From Polynucleobacter necessarius (lineage in GTDB: Bacteria > Pseudomonadota > Gammaproteobacteria > Burkholderiales > Burkholderiaceae): a stretch of 64,000 nucleotides of DNA. Made by a program: the position numbers and the translations under genes. This document shows positions 30,402 through 40,513 of the stretch, in pieces; within the stretch, counting starts at the first letter, position 1; every line of letters begins with the position of its first letter. The DNA lies in contig LT606947.1 of the NCBI GenBank assembly GCA_900095165.1, forward strand, positions 1,670,309 through 1,734,308. The letters run 5' to 3'. The notes below the pieces were generated by a model. That model did no database searches. It had not been told where the DNA came from and saw nothing but the letters and a program-made list of their open reading frames with translations.

Positions 30402-31031
30402 ATGGCACTAATTGATCGCTTCATTATTGAATTTGATACAGCCTTGCGCTCAGTAGTTGGGGGCGCTCATGCTCATCGCCCAACCCCAGGTTCGGATATT
30501 CAATCTACTGCTTTACTGAATGCCAAAGAGCGAGAGCACGCTGCAGGATTAATGCGTGTCAATCATGTGGGTGAGGTTTGTGCCCAAGCCCTTTATCAAT
30601 CGCAAAAATTAGTGGCCCGAAATCCTGAAATTCGGCAGATGTTAGATCACTCAGCTCAAGAGGAAATGGACCATTTGGCTTGGTGCGAAACACGCCTTCA
30701 AGAGCTAGGTTCGCACACTAGCTATCTCAACCCAATTTGGTATGCAGGATCCTTTGCAATCGGCTTGGCTGCTGGCTTAGCGGGCGATAAGTGGAGCTTG
30801 GGATTTGTTGTTGAAACAGAAAAGCAAGTAGAAAATCATCTCGAGAGTTATCTCCAAAAATTGCCTGGTGAGGATCAGCGGTCTCGTGCCATTGTTGATC
30901 AAATGCGCATCGATGAAATCGAGCATGGACAAGCCGCAATTTCTGCTGGTGGCGCGGTCTTGCCGGAGTCGATTCAGAAGCTAATGCAGATGATGTCAAA
31001 AGTCATGACAAGCACTGCTTACAAAATCTAG
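30402..31031 (+). CDS. coq7: Demethoxyubiquinone hydroxylase Coq7-type
   Basis: 209 residues of a di-iron carboxylate hydroxylase. Iron ligands are visible in the two halves: [15 protein letters not shown] with [10 protein letters not shown], and [14 protein letters not shown] with [11 protein letters not shown]. It hydroxylates demethoxyubiquinone late in ubiquinone synthesis. Thirteen bases after bioB, possibly co-transcribed. Complete. Confidence 0.93.
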   Translation: MALIDRFIIEFDTALRSVVGGAHAHRPTPGSDIQSTALLNAKEREHAAGLMRVNHVGEVCAQALYQSQKLVARNPEIRQMLDHSAQEEMDHLAWCETRLQELGSHTSYLNPIWYAGSFAIGLAAGLAGDKWSLGFVVETEKQVENHLESYLQKLPGEDQRSRAIVDQMRIDEIEHGQAAISAGGAVLPESIQKLMQMMSKVMTSTAYKI

Positions 31032-31067
31032 TTCTAAATTAATTATTTTGCATATTTTTATTTGGAG

Positions 31068-31087
31068 TACTGTTTATTAATACAGTA
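31068..31087 (+). terminator. Possible hairpin after coq7
   Basis: TACTGT and ACAGTA form a six-base stem around an eight-base loop 36 bases after the coq7 stop, followed by an A+T-rich run without a clear T tract. A weak terminator candidate. Confidence 0.3.
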
Positions 31088-31213
31088 TATTTATCCATTA
31101 TTGAGCTAAATAGCTAAGACCTATTCTTAAGTATATTTTCCAAGCCGTTGTTTCAAGTAGCATTTTTATAGTCACCATTTTATCAAGACATGGCGCTAAG
31201 TGTTTGTAATCAC

Positions 31214-31227
31214 TAGGAAATTTCCTA
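31214..31227. promoter_or_regulatory. 14-base palindrome upstream of the dcw promoter
   Basis: TAGGAAATTTCCTA is a perfect palindrome 19 bases upstream of the mraZ -35 element, where an activator or repressor dimer could bind. The rest of the 271-base gap between coq7 and mraZ is A+T-rich with no gene. Confidence 0.35.
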
Positions 31228-31246
31228 AAAAATTACCCAAAAACAC

Positions 31247-31275
31247 TTGACCCTCTTATTGCGATCCTCTAAAGT
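31247..31275 (+). promoter_or_regulatory. Promoter of the dcw cluster
   Basis: TTGACC at 31247-31252, a 17-base spacer and TAAAGT at 31270-31275 form a good sigma-70 promoter. The -10 element overlaps the first MraZ-type repeat, so MraZ binding would block RNA polymerase. Confidence 0.65.
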
Positions 31276-31303
31276 GGGAGGAAGTGTGAAAAAGTGGGGT
31301 AAA
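31274..31303 (+). promoter_or_regulatory. MraZ operator, three decamer repeats
   Basis: GTGGGA at 31274, GTGTGA at 31284 and GTGGGG at 31294 are spaced exactly ten bases apart and end at the mraZ start. Known MraZ sites are TGGGN repeats separated by five bases, so this is very probably the autoregulatory operator. Confidence 0.7.
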
Positions 31304-31734
31304 TGGTGTTTCAAGGTGCGTCAGCTCTCAATTTAGATGCAAAAGGCCGCATGTCTGTGCCGGCAAAGCATCGTGACGCTTTGTTAGTTCAAGGCGAGGG
31401 CCGAATTACGCTCACAAAACACCCCGATGGATGCCTCTTGCTGTTCCCCCGCCCTGAGCGGGAAACCTTCCGCTCACGTGTGGCGCAATTGCCGATGGAT
31501 GCCCATTGGTGGCGTCGAATATTCCTTGGTAATACTGTGGAAGTGGATTTAGACAGTGCAGGAAGAATTTTGGTGAGCCCAGAATTGCGATCGGCTGCCG
31601 GCATTGAAAAAGAAGTGATGCTACTCGGCATGGGTAGTCATCTGGAGTTATGGGACGCCGCTACTTACGCCGCAAAAGAACAGGCTGCCATTGCACAAGG
31701 CATGCCTGAAGCCCTGAAGCAATTTAATTTTTGA
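31303..31734 (+). CDS. mraZ: Transcriptional regulator MraZ
   Basis: 143 residues with two tandem AbrB-like MraZ domains, each with the conserved D-x-x-[16 protein letters not shown] near residue 10 and [14 protein letters not shown] near 85. It forms rings that bind repeats upstream of its own gene and represses the division cluster; such repeats are present directly before this start. ATG 31303 fits the conserved [10 protein letters not shown] opening. Confidence 0.95.
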   Translation: MVFQGASALNLDAKGRMSVPAKHRDALLVQGEGRITLTKHPDGCLLLFPRPERETFRSRVAQLPMDAHWWRRIFLGNTVEVDLDSAGRILVSPELRSAAGIEKEVMLLGMGSHLELWDAATYAAKEQAAIAQGMPEALKQFNF

Positions 31735-31746
31735 TGACAGGGTGCC

Positions 31747-32697
31747 ATGAACATAACTCATCGCCCAGTATTGCTGGCCGAGGCGGTGACGGCGCTGATC
31801 AGTGGCCCACGCATCACCTCTCCCGAAGCATCAAAAAATCTACTCTTGATCGATGGAACTTTTGGGCGTGGCGGTCATACGCAAGCACTGCTTTCACAAT
31901 TGCCCTCGAGCGCGCGAATGATTTCCTTCGACAAGGATTTAGATGCGATCGCAGTCGCGGAAAAAATCAACGATCCGCGTCTACGAATCGTGCACGACAG
32001 TTTTGCGCAGATGGATCAGTATGTGGAGTCAGAATCAGTCGATGGCATTTTGTTAGATCTCGGCATCAGCTCTCCACAGGTGGACGAAGCACATCGCGGC
32101 TTTTCCTTTCGCAAGGATGGTCCACTCGATATGCGCATGAACACGGATCATGGTTTGACGGCAGCAGAATGGTTGGAGCAAGCATCGCAAGAGGACATCA
32201 CGCGCGTGATTAAGACTTATGGTGAAGAACGTTTTGCATTTCAGATCGCAAAAGCTATCGTAGCTAAGCGAGAAGATGGTTTGCCGCCAAAAACAACTTT
32301 GCAACTAGCAAGTTTAGTTGCTAGCGTCGTTCGCACAAGGGAGGTTGGGCAAGACCCAGCTACTAGAACTTTTCAGGCGTTACGTATTTTTATTAATCGT
32401 GAGTTAGAAGATTTAGAGCTCGGATTAAAAGCAGCACTCAATTTATTAAAGCTGGGTGCGCGCTTAGCAGTCATTAGTTTTCACTCGCTTGAAGATCGAA
32501 TCGTGAAGCAGTTTATGCAATCGCATGCGAAGATTGAAGTCCCTCGGGGTTTACCGGTCCGGGATCGAGATTTACCGCAAAGCGCCCTAGAGATTATTGG
32601 GCGCGTTAAGCCGAGTGACGAAGAGGTTCGCGAGAATCCTCGCGCTCGTTCAGCCATCATGCGGGTTGCTGAAAAACGTGTGGGAGTGCCAGCTTGA
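31747..32697 (+). CDS. rsmH: 16S rRNA (cytosine-1402-N4) [17 protein letters not shown]
   Basis: 316 residues. SAM-binding motif [14 protein letters not shown] near residue 36, catalytic-region [15 protein letters not shown] near 100, and [15 protein letters not shown] and [15 protein letters not shown] typical of RsmH (MraW). It fine-tunes start-codon selection by methylating C1402. Twelve bases after mraZ; the stop overlaps the ftsL start. Confidence 0.96.
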   Translation: MNITHRPVLLAEAVTALISGPRITSPEASKNLLLIDGTFGRGGHTQALLSQLPSSARMISFDKDLDAIAVAEKINDPRLRIVHDSFAQMDQYVESESVDGILLDLGISSPQVDEAHRGFSFRKDGPLDMRMNTDHGLTAAEWLEQASQEDITRVIKTYGEERFAFQIAKAIVAKREDGLPPKTTLQLASLVASVVRTREVGQDPATRTFQALRIFINRELEDLELGLKAALNLLKLGARLAVISFHSLEDRIVKQFMQSHAKIEVPRGLPVRDRDLPQSALEIIGRVKPSDEEVRENPRARSAIMRVAEKRVGVPA

Positions 32698-32960
32698 ATC
32701 GCGCGACGCTGACCTTGCTTATTTTGTTGTTGGTTTGCGCCCTCTGTTTGGTTGCAGCACAGCAGCGTGCACGTAAATTATTTATCTCCTTAGAGCGTGC
32801 ACAAATTGAAGAGCGTAAGCTCAATCAAGATTGGTTGCGCCTAGAGTATGAGCAGCGCAATCTTTCTAAGTCTGCACGTATTCGTGATGTTGCTCGTAAT
32901 CAGTTACATATGGCTCCCATCTCTCCAGAGCGTACTTTGTACTTGAAGGAGGCTAGATGA
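32694..32960 (+). CDS. ftsL: Cell division protein FtsL
   Basis: 88 residues: one membrane helix ([17 protein letters not shown]) then a periplasmic coiled coil that pairs with FtsB to link FtsQ and FtsI in the divisome. Start is TTG 32694, overlapping the rsmH stop (TTGA), with the ftsI start overlapping its own stop. Sequence is typical of betaproteobacterial FtsL. Confidence 0.9.
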   Translation: MNRATLTLLILLLVCALCLVAAQQRARKLFISLERAQIEERKLNQDWLRLEYEQRNLSKSARIRDVARNQLHMAPISPERTLYLKEAR

Positions 32961-34729
32961 GGCCGGTAGGTTTTTCAACTACGCCAAATTTAGTATTGCG
33001 CCTGCCAATGTGGCGGTCACGCCTGATGCTGTTCATGTTGTTCTTCGTCTTCATGTTGCTCTTAATTCGCGCCTTCTGGATTCAGGGTCCGGGAAATGCT
33101 TTCTATGAGGCCAAAGGTGTGCGCGGTACACAGCGTGAGTTGGAGCTGCCTGCTTCCCGTGGAAAAATATTGGATCGCAATGGCCAAGTGATTGCTACCA
33201 GCTTGGAAGCAAAGTCGGTGATCGCCTACAACGATACTGTGCCTGATGATTTGGCTTCAGATAAAGTGCAGAAATTAGCAAGTCTTTTGCAGATTGGCGA
33301 AGCGGAGTTGCGTAAAAAGCTAAGAGAAGAGCGTAAACAAATTTTCTTAAAGCGCCAAGTAGACCCAGAGGTGGCCCAACAGATTAAGCAATTAGAAATT
33401 CCGGGTATTGGTTTGAATAACGAATACCGTCGCTTCTATCCTGAGGGTGAAGCGATGGCTCACGTCGTTGGTTTTACTAATGTGGAAGATCGTGGTCAAG
33501 AGGGTATGGAGCTCTCTCGAGAAAAAGAGTTGGCTGGACATCCGGGCGCGCGTCGAGTGGTTGTGGATCGCCTGGGTCGTGTTGTTGAAGACGTTGCGAT
33601 TTTGCAATTGCCGCAAAATGGTAAAGATTTGCAACTCTCTATTGATAGCAGGATTCAGTTTCTGGCTTACAACGCCGTTAAAAATGCAGTCGAACAGCAT
33701 CATGCAAGCGCTGGCGGTGCAGTCGTATTGGATACTCAAACTGGTGAGATCTTAGCTTTAGCAAATTATCCAAGTTATAACCCTAATGATCGTAAGAAGT
33801 TGACGGGTGAGCAGTTGCGCAATCGTGTTTTAACTGACACCTTCGAACCTGGCTCAACGATGAAGCCCCTAACGGTGGCGATTGCTCTAGAGAAGGGCGT
33901 AATCACCCCTAGTACCAATATGGCGATTGGCGCCAAATATTTGGTTGGCCCAAAGCCGATTACAGATACGCATCCCTACGGCAACCTCACTGTTGCGCAA
34001 ATTATTCAAAAATCGAGCAATATTGGTACGGCCAAAATTGCGATGAACAATTTATCTGCAGAAGAGATGTGGAATTTCTACACATCCGTTGGTTTAGGTC
34101 AGTCGCCGAATATTGGCTTTCCGGGTGCCGTGGCTGGCACTGTACATCCTTATAAAAAATGGATGCCAACGGATCAGGCGCGGATTGCGTTTGGTTATGG
34201 CATTTCAGGTTCGCTCTTTCAGGTGGCGCGAGCTTATACGATCTTTGTGCGTGATGGTGAATTGGTGCCTCTCACGATTGAGCGTAGTCCAGAATTTAAG
34301 CCTGGTACACACGTCATTTCTGCTAAGACGGCTATTGAGATGCGCAGCATGATGGAGTCAGTAACGGAGCCAGGCGGTACCGCCATTAAAGCGCAAGCTG
34401 AAGGTTATCGAGTTGGTGGAAAAACAGGTACAGCCCATAAATTAGTAGGCAAGGGATATGGTAATAAATACCGCGCTTACTTTGCGGGCTTAGCACCCAT
34501 TAGCGCTCCGCGCATTGTGGTGGCTGTCATGATTGATGAACCGACTGGCGGCAGTCACTACGGTGGCGATGTTGCAGCGCCAGTGTTTTCTACTATTGTG
34601 AGTGAGACTTTGCGCACCTTGAATGTCTTGCCAGATAGCACTATCAAGCAAAAAGCAATGCAGGATTCAAGTCCTGTAGAAATACAGAGTGCTGCTGTTA
34701 AAACAAATGCAGCGGTTTTAAAAAGATGA
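32957..34729 (+). CDS. ftsI: Septal peptidoglycan transpeptidase (PBP3)
   Basis: 590 residues: a cytoplasmic tail, a membrane anchor (about 21-38), a pedestal domain starting at RGTQRELELPASRGKILDRN, and the penicillin-binding domain with STMK, SSN and KTGT in the usual order. It crosslinks septal wall with FtsW. ATG overlaps the ftsL stop. Intact. Confidence 0.96.
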   Translation: MRPVGFSTTPNLVLRLPMWRSRLMLFMLFFVFMLLLIRAFWIQGPGNAFYEAKGVRGTQRELELPASRGKILDRNGQVIATSLEAKSVIAYNDTVPDDLASDKVQKLASLLQIGEAELRKKLREERKQIFLKRQVDPEVAQQIKQLEIPGIGLNNEYRRFYPEGEAMAHVVGFTNVEDRGQEGMELSREKELAGHPGARRVVVDRLGRVVEDVAILQLPQNGKDLQLSIDSRIQFLAYNAVKNAVEQHHASAGGAVVLDTQTGEILALANYPSYNPNDRKKLTGEQLRNRVLTDTFEPGSTMKPLTVAIALEKGVITPSTNMAIGAKYLVGPKPITDTHPYGNLTVAQIIQKSSNIGTAKIAMNNLSAEEMWNFYTSVGLGQSPNIGFPGAVAGTVHPYKKWMPTDQARIAFGYGISGSLFQVARAYTIFVRDGELVPLTIERSPEFKPGTHVISAKTAIEMRSMMESVTEPGGTAIKAQAEGYRVGGKTGTAHKLVGKGYGNKYRAYFAGLAPISAPRIVVAVMIDEPTGGSHYGGDVAAPVFSTIVSETLRTLNVLPDSTIKQKAMQDSSPVEIQSAAVKTNAAVLKR

Positions 34730-36279
34730 TGGCAATGATCAATATTGAACCCCATCTCTTGATCTCGCATTTACGTGATCTCACTTCTGCAGATGCAAAA
34801 GTAACGTCGGATAGTCGTCAAATCCAAACTGGCGATATTTTCTTTGCATACCCTGTTGGCCATGGCAATGCCCTGCGTGATGGCCGCGAATACATTTCAG
34901 CTGCTTTGGCAAATGGTGCAGCAGCAGTTGTATTTGATCCCGCAGACGGTGTTGCTAACGAATACTTAGACCGTTCAGAATGTTTTGCTGTTGATAATTT
35001 ATCTAGCTTAGCTGGAGAACTCTGTGCCGAGTGGTATGGCTACCCAAGTAAGCAGTTAAATGTTATCGGCGTTACCGGCACTAATGGCAAAACCAGTATT
35101 ACGCAGTGGCTGGCACAGGCATTAGATCAACCCAATCATCGCGTTGCAGTTTTGGGTACTTTGGGTACCAGTTTCCCGGGTGCATTGATCGAGACTGGTT
35201 ACACCACGCCCGATGCGCCACGTTTACAGACTCAATTAAAAGAATTGCTTGATGAAGGTGCGCAGCAGGTGGCCATAGAGATTTCTTCTCATGCGCTCGA
35301 TCAAGGTCGCATTTCTGGATTGGATGTGCGTACAGCGGTGTTTACCAATTTGACTCAGGATCATTTGGATTATCACGGCACGATGGGTGAATACGCTAAG
35401 GCAAAGGCTAAGCTGTTCCAACTGCCCCAACTTGAAAATGCCATCATCAATTTTGACGATACATTTGGGCGCGAATTAGCAATGAAGCTCCTCGCTATCG
35501 ATGGTCCTCAAGTATGGGGTTACGCATTTAGCAGCAATGCATTTGCCGGATTTGAAAAATTTGGCGATCGTCTGAAACGTACCTATACAGAAAACACTCT
35601 GTTTACAACTGCGGGCTATGAATCTCAATTTAATTGTGATGCGTCAGGTTCAAGCGATGTACAGCTTGCAGTATTAGGCGAATTTAATTTAAATAATTGC
35701 CTTGCTGTTTGGACGGTTTTGTTAGCTCAAGGCTTGAGCCCGGGCGAGGCCTCTGAGCGTATGAGTAAGTTGAGTGCAGTTCCTGGTCGCATGGAATTGA
35801 TTCGCTTAAATAAAACACAGAGAACTGAGGGGCCACTAATTGTTGTGGACTATGCACATACACCAGATGCCCTCACTAAGGCATTGAATGCATTGCGCCC
35901 CATTGCAAATCAGCGTAACGGAAAAGTATGGTGTGTCTTCGGTTGTGGTGGTGATCGAGATTCAGGTAAGCGCCCACAAATGGGTCGTGCAGCGCAAGAG
36001 CTTGCTGATCATATTGTGATTACGAGCGACAACCCCAGATCGGAAAATCCAGATTCTATTATTGCAATGATTCAAGCTGGTATGTCAGGTGATCTATCGA
36101 ATGTACAGGCACTGCCTGATAGAGCGGCTGCGATTATGGCTGCAGTGCGACATGCCGATATCAAGGATATTGTCCTGGTTGCTGGTAAAGGACATGAGTC
36201 TACTCAAGAGATCAATGGTAAGAAATTTGATTTTTCTGATCAAGAGCATATTCGTTTGGCTGCAGGGGGTAGCGTATGA
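34726..36279 (+). CDS. murE: UDP-MurNAc-tripeptide synthetase (meso-DAP adding)
   Basis: 517 residues. ATP loop GVTGTNGKTSITQWL near residue 115, the carbamylated Lys region, and the diaminopimelate-selecting DNPRSENP near 430. It adds meso-DAP to UDP-MurNAc-L-Ala-D-Glu. Start overlaps ftsI by four bases; an alternative ATG is three codons in. Open throughout. Confidence 0.96.
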   Translation: MMAMINIEPHLLISHLRDLTSADAKVTSDSRQIQTGDIFFAYPVGHGNALRDGREYISAALANGAAAVVFDPADGVANEYLDRSECFAVDNLSSLAGELCAEWYGYPSKQLNVIGVTGTNGKTSITQWLAQALDQPNHRVAVLGTLGTSFPGALIETGYTTPDAPRLQTQLKELLDEGAQQVAIEISSHALDQGRISGLDVRTAVFTNLTQDHLDYHGTMGEYAKAKAKLFQLPQLENAIINFDDTFGRELAMKLLAIDGPQVWGYAFSSNAFAGFEKFGDRLKRTYTENTLFTTAGYESQFNCDASGSSDVQLAVLGEFNLNNCLAVWTVLLAQGLSPGEASERMSKLSAVPGRMELIRLNKTQRTEGPLIVVDYAHTPDALTKALNALRPIANQRNGKVWCVFGCGGDRDSGKRPQMGRAAQELADHIVITSDNPRSENPDSIIAMIQAGMSGDLSNVQALPDRAAAIMAAVRHADIKDIVLVAGKGHESTQEINGKKFDFSDQEHIRLAAGGSV

Positions 36280-37724
36280 GTACGCCTATGACTACTCTCG
36301 CCCAAGTGCATGCCATGTTGCCAGGCAGTCAGTTGATTCATGCCGATACAAAGTCTGCCGAAAGAATTGCCATTTCTCATGTTGGCAGTGATAGTCGTCA
36401 GATTCAGTCTGGCGAATTATTTGTTGCCTTGTCGGGCGATCGTTTCGATGCGCATAATTTCTTGAGTGATGTAGCAACAGCAGGTGCAAGTGCGGCACTG
36501 ATTAGCCATAAAGAAAAATGCCCTGCAAACTTACCAGCAGTATGTGTTCAGGATGTTAAGCAGGGCTTGGGTGAGCTGGCAAAGACATGGCGTGCACAGT
36601 TTTCTATCCCAGTGGCTTTGGTAACAGGATCCAATGGCAAGACCACTGTAAAAGAAATGATTGCTTCAATCTTCAAGGCGGCCGTTGGTGAAGAGCGCAC
36701 TCTGATCACTAAAGGTAACTTCAATAATGATATTGGCCTACCTTTAACTTTGCTACGCATGCGATCAACTGATCGCTTGGCAGTGATTGAGTTGGGGATG
36801 AATCATCCCGGCGAAACGGTAGAGTTAGCCATTATTACTCAAGCTAATATTGCTCTGATTAATAATGTACAGCGCGAGCATCAAGAATTTATGGCAACTG
36901 TTCAAGCAGTTGCAAAAGAACATGCAACTGCTTTGAGCGCCCTTCCTGCAGATGGTGTTGGAGTATTTCCAGCGGACTCTGAATTCTCTTCGGTTTGGCA
37001 TCAAGCTGCTGCAGGACGCAAGGTAATTGATTTTGCTTTATCTACGGACTCAGCATTAGTCAAAGCCTCTGTGACTGGAAAGTTATTAGTTAGCGGAAGA
37101 ATTCAGATTTCAACGGAACTTGGCAAGCTTGAGGTTCAGCTCAATACCCTAGGAAACCATAATGTGCGCAATGCCCTAGCGGCTAGCGCTGTTGCTTTAG
37201 GTGCTGGATTAAGTTTGGAGCAAATCAAAGCCGGTTTGGAGACTTTTGTTCCGATAAATGGGCGGATGCAATCAAAGCCTTTAAGTGTGGATCGTACTTT
37301 GATTGACGATAGTTACAATGCGAACCCTGATTCTGTAAGGGCTGCTATTGATGCGCTTAAACAGTCTGGTAATACTTCTTGGTTGGTATTGGGCGATATG
37401 GGTGAGGTAGGTGATCAGGGCCCTGCGTTCCATGAGGAAGTTGGCGCCTATGCTGCTAAGCAGGGCGTTAGCAAGTTATTCGCCCTGGGAGAGCAGTGCA
37501 AATTTGCGGTGCAGGGCTTTAATAATTCACATAAGGCTCAGCTTGCTAGCAGTGCTATGTATTTCACCACATTGGATCAGTTGCTTGAAGAGCTCAATTT
37601 AGCGCTGGCAGATCAAGAATCGGGCAAGCAAGTGCATTTAGATATTTTGGTTAAGGGATCTCGTTTTATGCGCATGGAGCGTGTAGTACAGGCCTTATTA
37701 GAAGAGGCTAAAACATGCTCTTGA
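36276..37724 (+). CDS. murF: UDP-MurNAc-tripeptide--D-alanyl-D-alanine ligase
   Basis: 482 residues. ATP-binding [18 protein letters not shown] near residue 115, LGMNHPGE and [13 protein letters not shown] are typical MurF blocks. It adds D-Ala-D-Ala to complete the pentapeptide. Overlaps murE by four bases and mraY by ten. Confidence 0.96.
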   Translation: MSTPMTTLAQVHAMLPGSQLIHADTKSAERIAISHVGSDSRQIQSGELFVALSGDRFDAHNFLSDVATAGASAALISHKEKCPANLPAVCVQDVKQGLGELAKTWRAQFSIPVALVTGSNGKTTVKEMIASIFKAAVGEERTLITKGNFNNDIGLPLTLLRMRSTDRLAVIELGMNHPGETVELAIITQANIALINNVQREHQEFMATVQAVAKEHATALSALPADGVGVFPADSEFSSVWHQAAAGRKVIDFALSTDSALVKASVTGKLLVSGRIQISTELGKLEVQLNTLGNHNVRNALAASAVALGAGLSLEQIKAGLETFVPINGRMQSKPLSVDRTLIDDSYNANPDSVRAAIDALKQSGNTSWLVLGDMGEVGDQGPAFHEEVGAYAAKQGVSKLFALGEQCKFAVQGFNNSHKAQLASSAMYFTTLDQLLEELNLALADQESGKQVHLDILVKGSRFMRMERVVQALLEEAKTCS

Positions 37725-38884
37725 TATTGGCGCAATGGTTGCAGGATGATTTTGGATTTTTTCGAGTCTTTAACTACATTACTTTTAGAGCGGTGATGGC
37801 AACTGTGACGGCCTTGTTGATTGGTTTAGCTGCTGGCCCGTGGGTTATTCGGAAATTGACTGCATTAAAAATGGGGCAAGCGGTTCGTACGGATGGTCCG
37901 CAAACCCATTTGGTGAAGTCGGGTACTCCTACGATGGGTGGTGTTTTAATTCTTTTGGGTATTTTTATCTCCTGCATGTTGTTGGCTGATTTGAGCAATC
38001 GCTTTATTTGGATTGTGATGATCGTCACTTTTGGGTTTGGCTTAGTGGGTTGGGTTGATGATTACCGTAAGGTGGCGCGCAAAGATCCCAAGGGAATGGC
38101 ATCAAGAGAAAAATTCTTTTGGCAGACTTTGATTGGACTATTTGCTGCTATTTATTTAGCTTTCTCTGTATCTGAAGTAAATAACCTCAAAGTCTTGCAG
38201 TTGTTCTTTGATTGGCTCAAAAGTGGCTTCGCTTTAGATCTGCCAGCAAAATCAAACTTGCTTATTCCTTTTATGAAAGAAGTGAGTTATCCCTTGGGCG
38301 TGATGGGCTTCATCATTCTGAGTTATTTGGTTATTGTTGGTAGTAGTAACGCTGTGAACTTAACTGATGGTCTTGATGGCTTAGTCATCATGCCAGTGAT
38401 ATTGGTTGGTGCCGCTCTAGGCGCTTTTGCTTATGTAATGGGTAATGCAATTTACGCAAAGTATTTATTGTTACCATACATTCCAGGTGCAGGTGAGCTC
38501 ATGATCTTCTGTGGTGCTATGAGTGGTGCGGGACTGGCATTTCTTTGGTACAACACACATCCTGCTCAAGTATTTATGGGTGATGTTGGCGCACTCGCAT
38601 TGGGTGGTGCGCTCGGTACTATTGCGGTGATTGTTCGCCAGGAAATTGTGCTCTTTGTCATGGGCGAAATCTTTGTGGCAGAAACACTATCAGTGATGTT
38701 GCAAGTCTTTTGGTTCAAATTTACCAAGAAGCGTTTTGGTGAAGGCCGTCGTATTTTTAGGATGGCACCACTTCATCACCATTTTGAATTAGGTGGCTGG
38801 CGCGAAACACAGGTGGTTGTTCGCTTCTGGATCATCACCATTTTATTAGTCCTCATTGGCCTCTCCAGCCTGAAATTACGGTAA
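37715..38884 (+). CDS. mraY: Phospho-MurNAc-pentapeptide translocase
   Basis: 389 residues with about ten membrane helices. Catalytic aspartates lie in GWVDDYRKV and NLTDGLDGL, and the MRAPLHHH-type histidine motif is [12 protein letters not shown]. It moves phospho-MurNAc-pentapeptide onto undecaprenyl phosphate to form lipid I. Starts inside the murF end. Confidence 0.96.
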   Translation: MLLILAQWLQDDFGFFRVFNYITFRAVMATVTALLIGLAAGPWVIRKLTALKMGQAVRTDGPQTHLVKSGTPTMGGVLILLGIFISCMLLADLSNRFIWIVMIVTFGFGLVGWVDDYRKVARKDPKGMASREKFFWQTLIGLFAAIYLAFSVSEVNNLKVLQLFFDWLKSGFALDLPAKSNLLIPFMKEVSYPLGVMGFIILSYLVIVGSSNAVNLTDGLDGLVIMPVILVGAALGAFAYVMGNAIYAKYLLLPYIPGAGELMIFCGAMSGAGLAFLWYNTHPAQVFMGDVGALALGGALGTIAVIVRQEIVLFVMGEIFVAETLSVMLQVFWFKFTKKRFGEGRRIFRMAPLHHHFELGGWRETQVVVRFWIITILLVLIGLSSLKLR

Positions 38885-38893
38885 GCCAAAGAT

Positions 38894-40513
38894 ATGCATA
38901 ACTTAGACCACGCCTTTGCTAATCCAACCCTCATCACAGATGAAGGGTATCAAACGCCTCAGCATTTCTTAATCTTAGGATTGGGAGAGTCTGGCTATGC
39001 GATGGCTAAGTGGTGCTTACGGAACGCTGTTAAGGTTAGTCTAGCTGATACGCGTGATCGCGAAAAATTAAATGAGCGACAAAAAGCGTGGCTGGCTGAT
39101 CTTGAATTTGCAGGGCTTCAAGAGGCTTTCTTTGGACCCCTTGATGACATTAATTTAAAGAATATTGATGTCATTGGAATTAGCCCTGGCTTGTCACCAC
39201 TTCAAGAGCCAATAGCTTCTTTCTTGGCTAAGGCGCAAGAATCTCATATTGATATCTGGGGGGAATTGGAATTCTTTGCCAGAGCTATTGCTGCATTAGA
39301 TCGCATGGCCCAAGTCGCAGAGTCTGAATACAAGCCAGCCTTATTAGCAATCACCGGAACCAATGGAAAGACAACTACGACTGCACTGACAGGACAGTTG
39401 TGTGAGCGTGCTGGTAAGAGAGTTGCTGTTGCTGGAAATATCAGTCCAGCAGCTTTAGATAAGTTGATGTCTTGTCTTGATGAATCTGATCAGGTTTCTG
39501 ATATGCCTGAGATTTGGGTGCTGGAACTCTCCAGCTTCCAATTGGTTTACACGAGTACCTTTAATGCAACGGCAGCAACTGTATTGAATATTACGCAAGA
39601 TCATTTAGATTGGCACGGTGATATGCAGGCCTATGTTGATGCAAAAGCAAATATCTTTGGGCAAGACACTATCTGCATTCTGAATCGTGATGATTCACTT
39701 GTAATGAATTTACTGACTGACGAGCAAAAGGCAAATAAATCAGTTATTACTTTTGGCGCCAGTCGACCGGATGAGCAAGGTGCATTTGGGATTGAGCATG
39801 ATCTACGCGCCGGTGGAATTGATTGGCTGGTTTGGGCGAAGGTAAATGAAGATCTTGAGCCTCAACCTAAGCGTCGTCGTAAAGCTGCTGCTGTAGAGGA
39901 AGAGCCATTAAGACTAAAGCGTTTAATACCTGCTGATGCTTTACGCATTCGTGGTCGCCATAATGCTTTAAATGCATTAGCTTCGTTAGCCTTGGCACGC
40001 ACAGCTGGTTTGCCAATGAATATGCTTTTGCATAGTTTGCGTGACTACCATGGTGAACCACATCGCGTTCAAAGCGTTGCGATTGTCTCTAATGTTGAGT
40101 ATGTAGATGACAGCAAGGGGACTAATGTGGGTGCAACAGTTGCCGCATTGAATGGCCTTAGTGCCAATGAGTCTGGCAAGCGGATCTGGTTGATTGCTGG
40201 TGGTGAAGGCAAGGGCCAGGACTTTAGTCTTTTGCGCGATCCTGCATTACGTTTTGTAAAAGGCGTCCTCCTGATTGGTAAAGACGCCCCAATTATTGCT
40301 GAGGCTTTGTCTGATGCAGTGCCCTGTGCGATGAGTGGGACTCTCCAAAACGCAGTGGCCGAAGCCGCAAAACAAGCTCAATCCGGCGATATCGTTTTAC
40401 TCTCACCAGCTTGCGCTAGCTTTGATCAATTTAGCGATTACGTAGCGCGTGCTGAGGCATTTGTTGCTGAAGTTCAAGAGCTGGGAATGCAATTTGAAGG
40501 AGTTCATGCATGA
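38894..40513 (+). CDS. murD: UDP-MurNAc-L-alanine--D-glutamate ligase
   Basis: 539 residues, longer than the usual 440-500. ATP loop AITGTNGKTTTTALTGQLC near 155, WVLELSSFQL, and VEYVDDSKGTNVGATVAAL near 405 are all present. The additional length includes a charged insert around residue 320 (PQPKRRRKAAAVEEE) in the central domain. It adds D-glutamate to UDP-MurNAc-L-Ala. Frame is open and codon use matches neighbours, so the insert is probably native to the lineage. Confidence 0.94.
   Translation: MHNLDHAFANPTLITDEGYQTPQHFLILGLGESGYAMAKWCLRNAVKVSLADTRDREKLNERQKAWLADLEFAGLQEAFFGPLDDINLKNIDVIGISPGLSPLQEPIASFLAKAQESHIDIWGELEFFARAIAALDRMAQVAESEYKPALLAITGTNGKTTTTALTGQLCERAGKRVAVAGNISPAALDKLMSCLDESDQVSDMPEIWVLELSSFQLVYTSTFNATAATVLNITQDHLDWHGDMQAYVDAKANIFGQDTICILNRDDSLVMNLLTDEQKANKSVITFGASRPDEQGAFGIEHDLRAGGIDWLVWAKVNEDLEPQPKRRRKAAAVEEEPLRLKRLIPADALRIRGRHNALNALASLALARTAGLPMNMLLHSLRDYHGEPHRVQSVAIVSNVEYVDDSKGTNVGATVAALNGLSANESGKRIWLIAGGEGKGQDFSLLRDPALRFVKGVLLIGKDAPIIAEALSDAVPCAMSGTLQNAVAEAAKQAQSGDIVLLSPACASFDQFSDYVARAEAFVAEVQELGMQFEGVHA

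Noticed and set aside
31731-32213. 160-codon plus-strand frame inside rsmH
   Set aside because: It overlaps rsmH in another frame, is rich in Arg/Ser/His without protein-like periodicity, and rsmH is clearly the real gene.
33392-33739. Minus-strand frame inside ftsI
   Set aside because: No ribosome-binding site or recognisable motif, and ftsI is complete on the plus strand.
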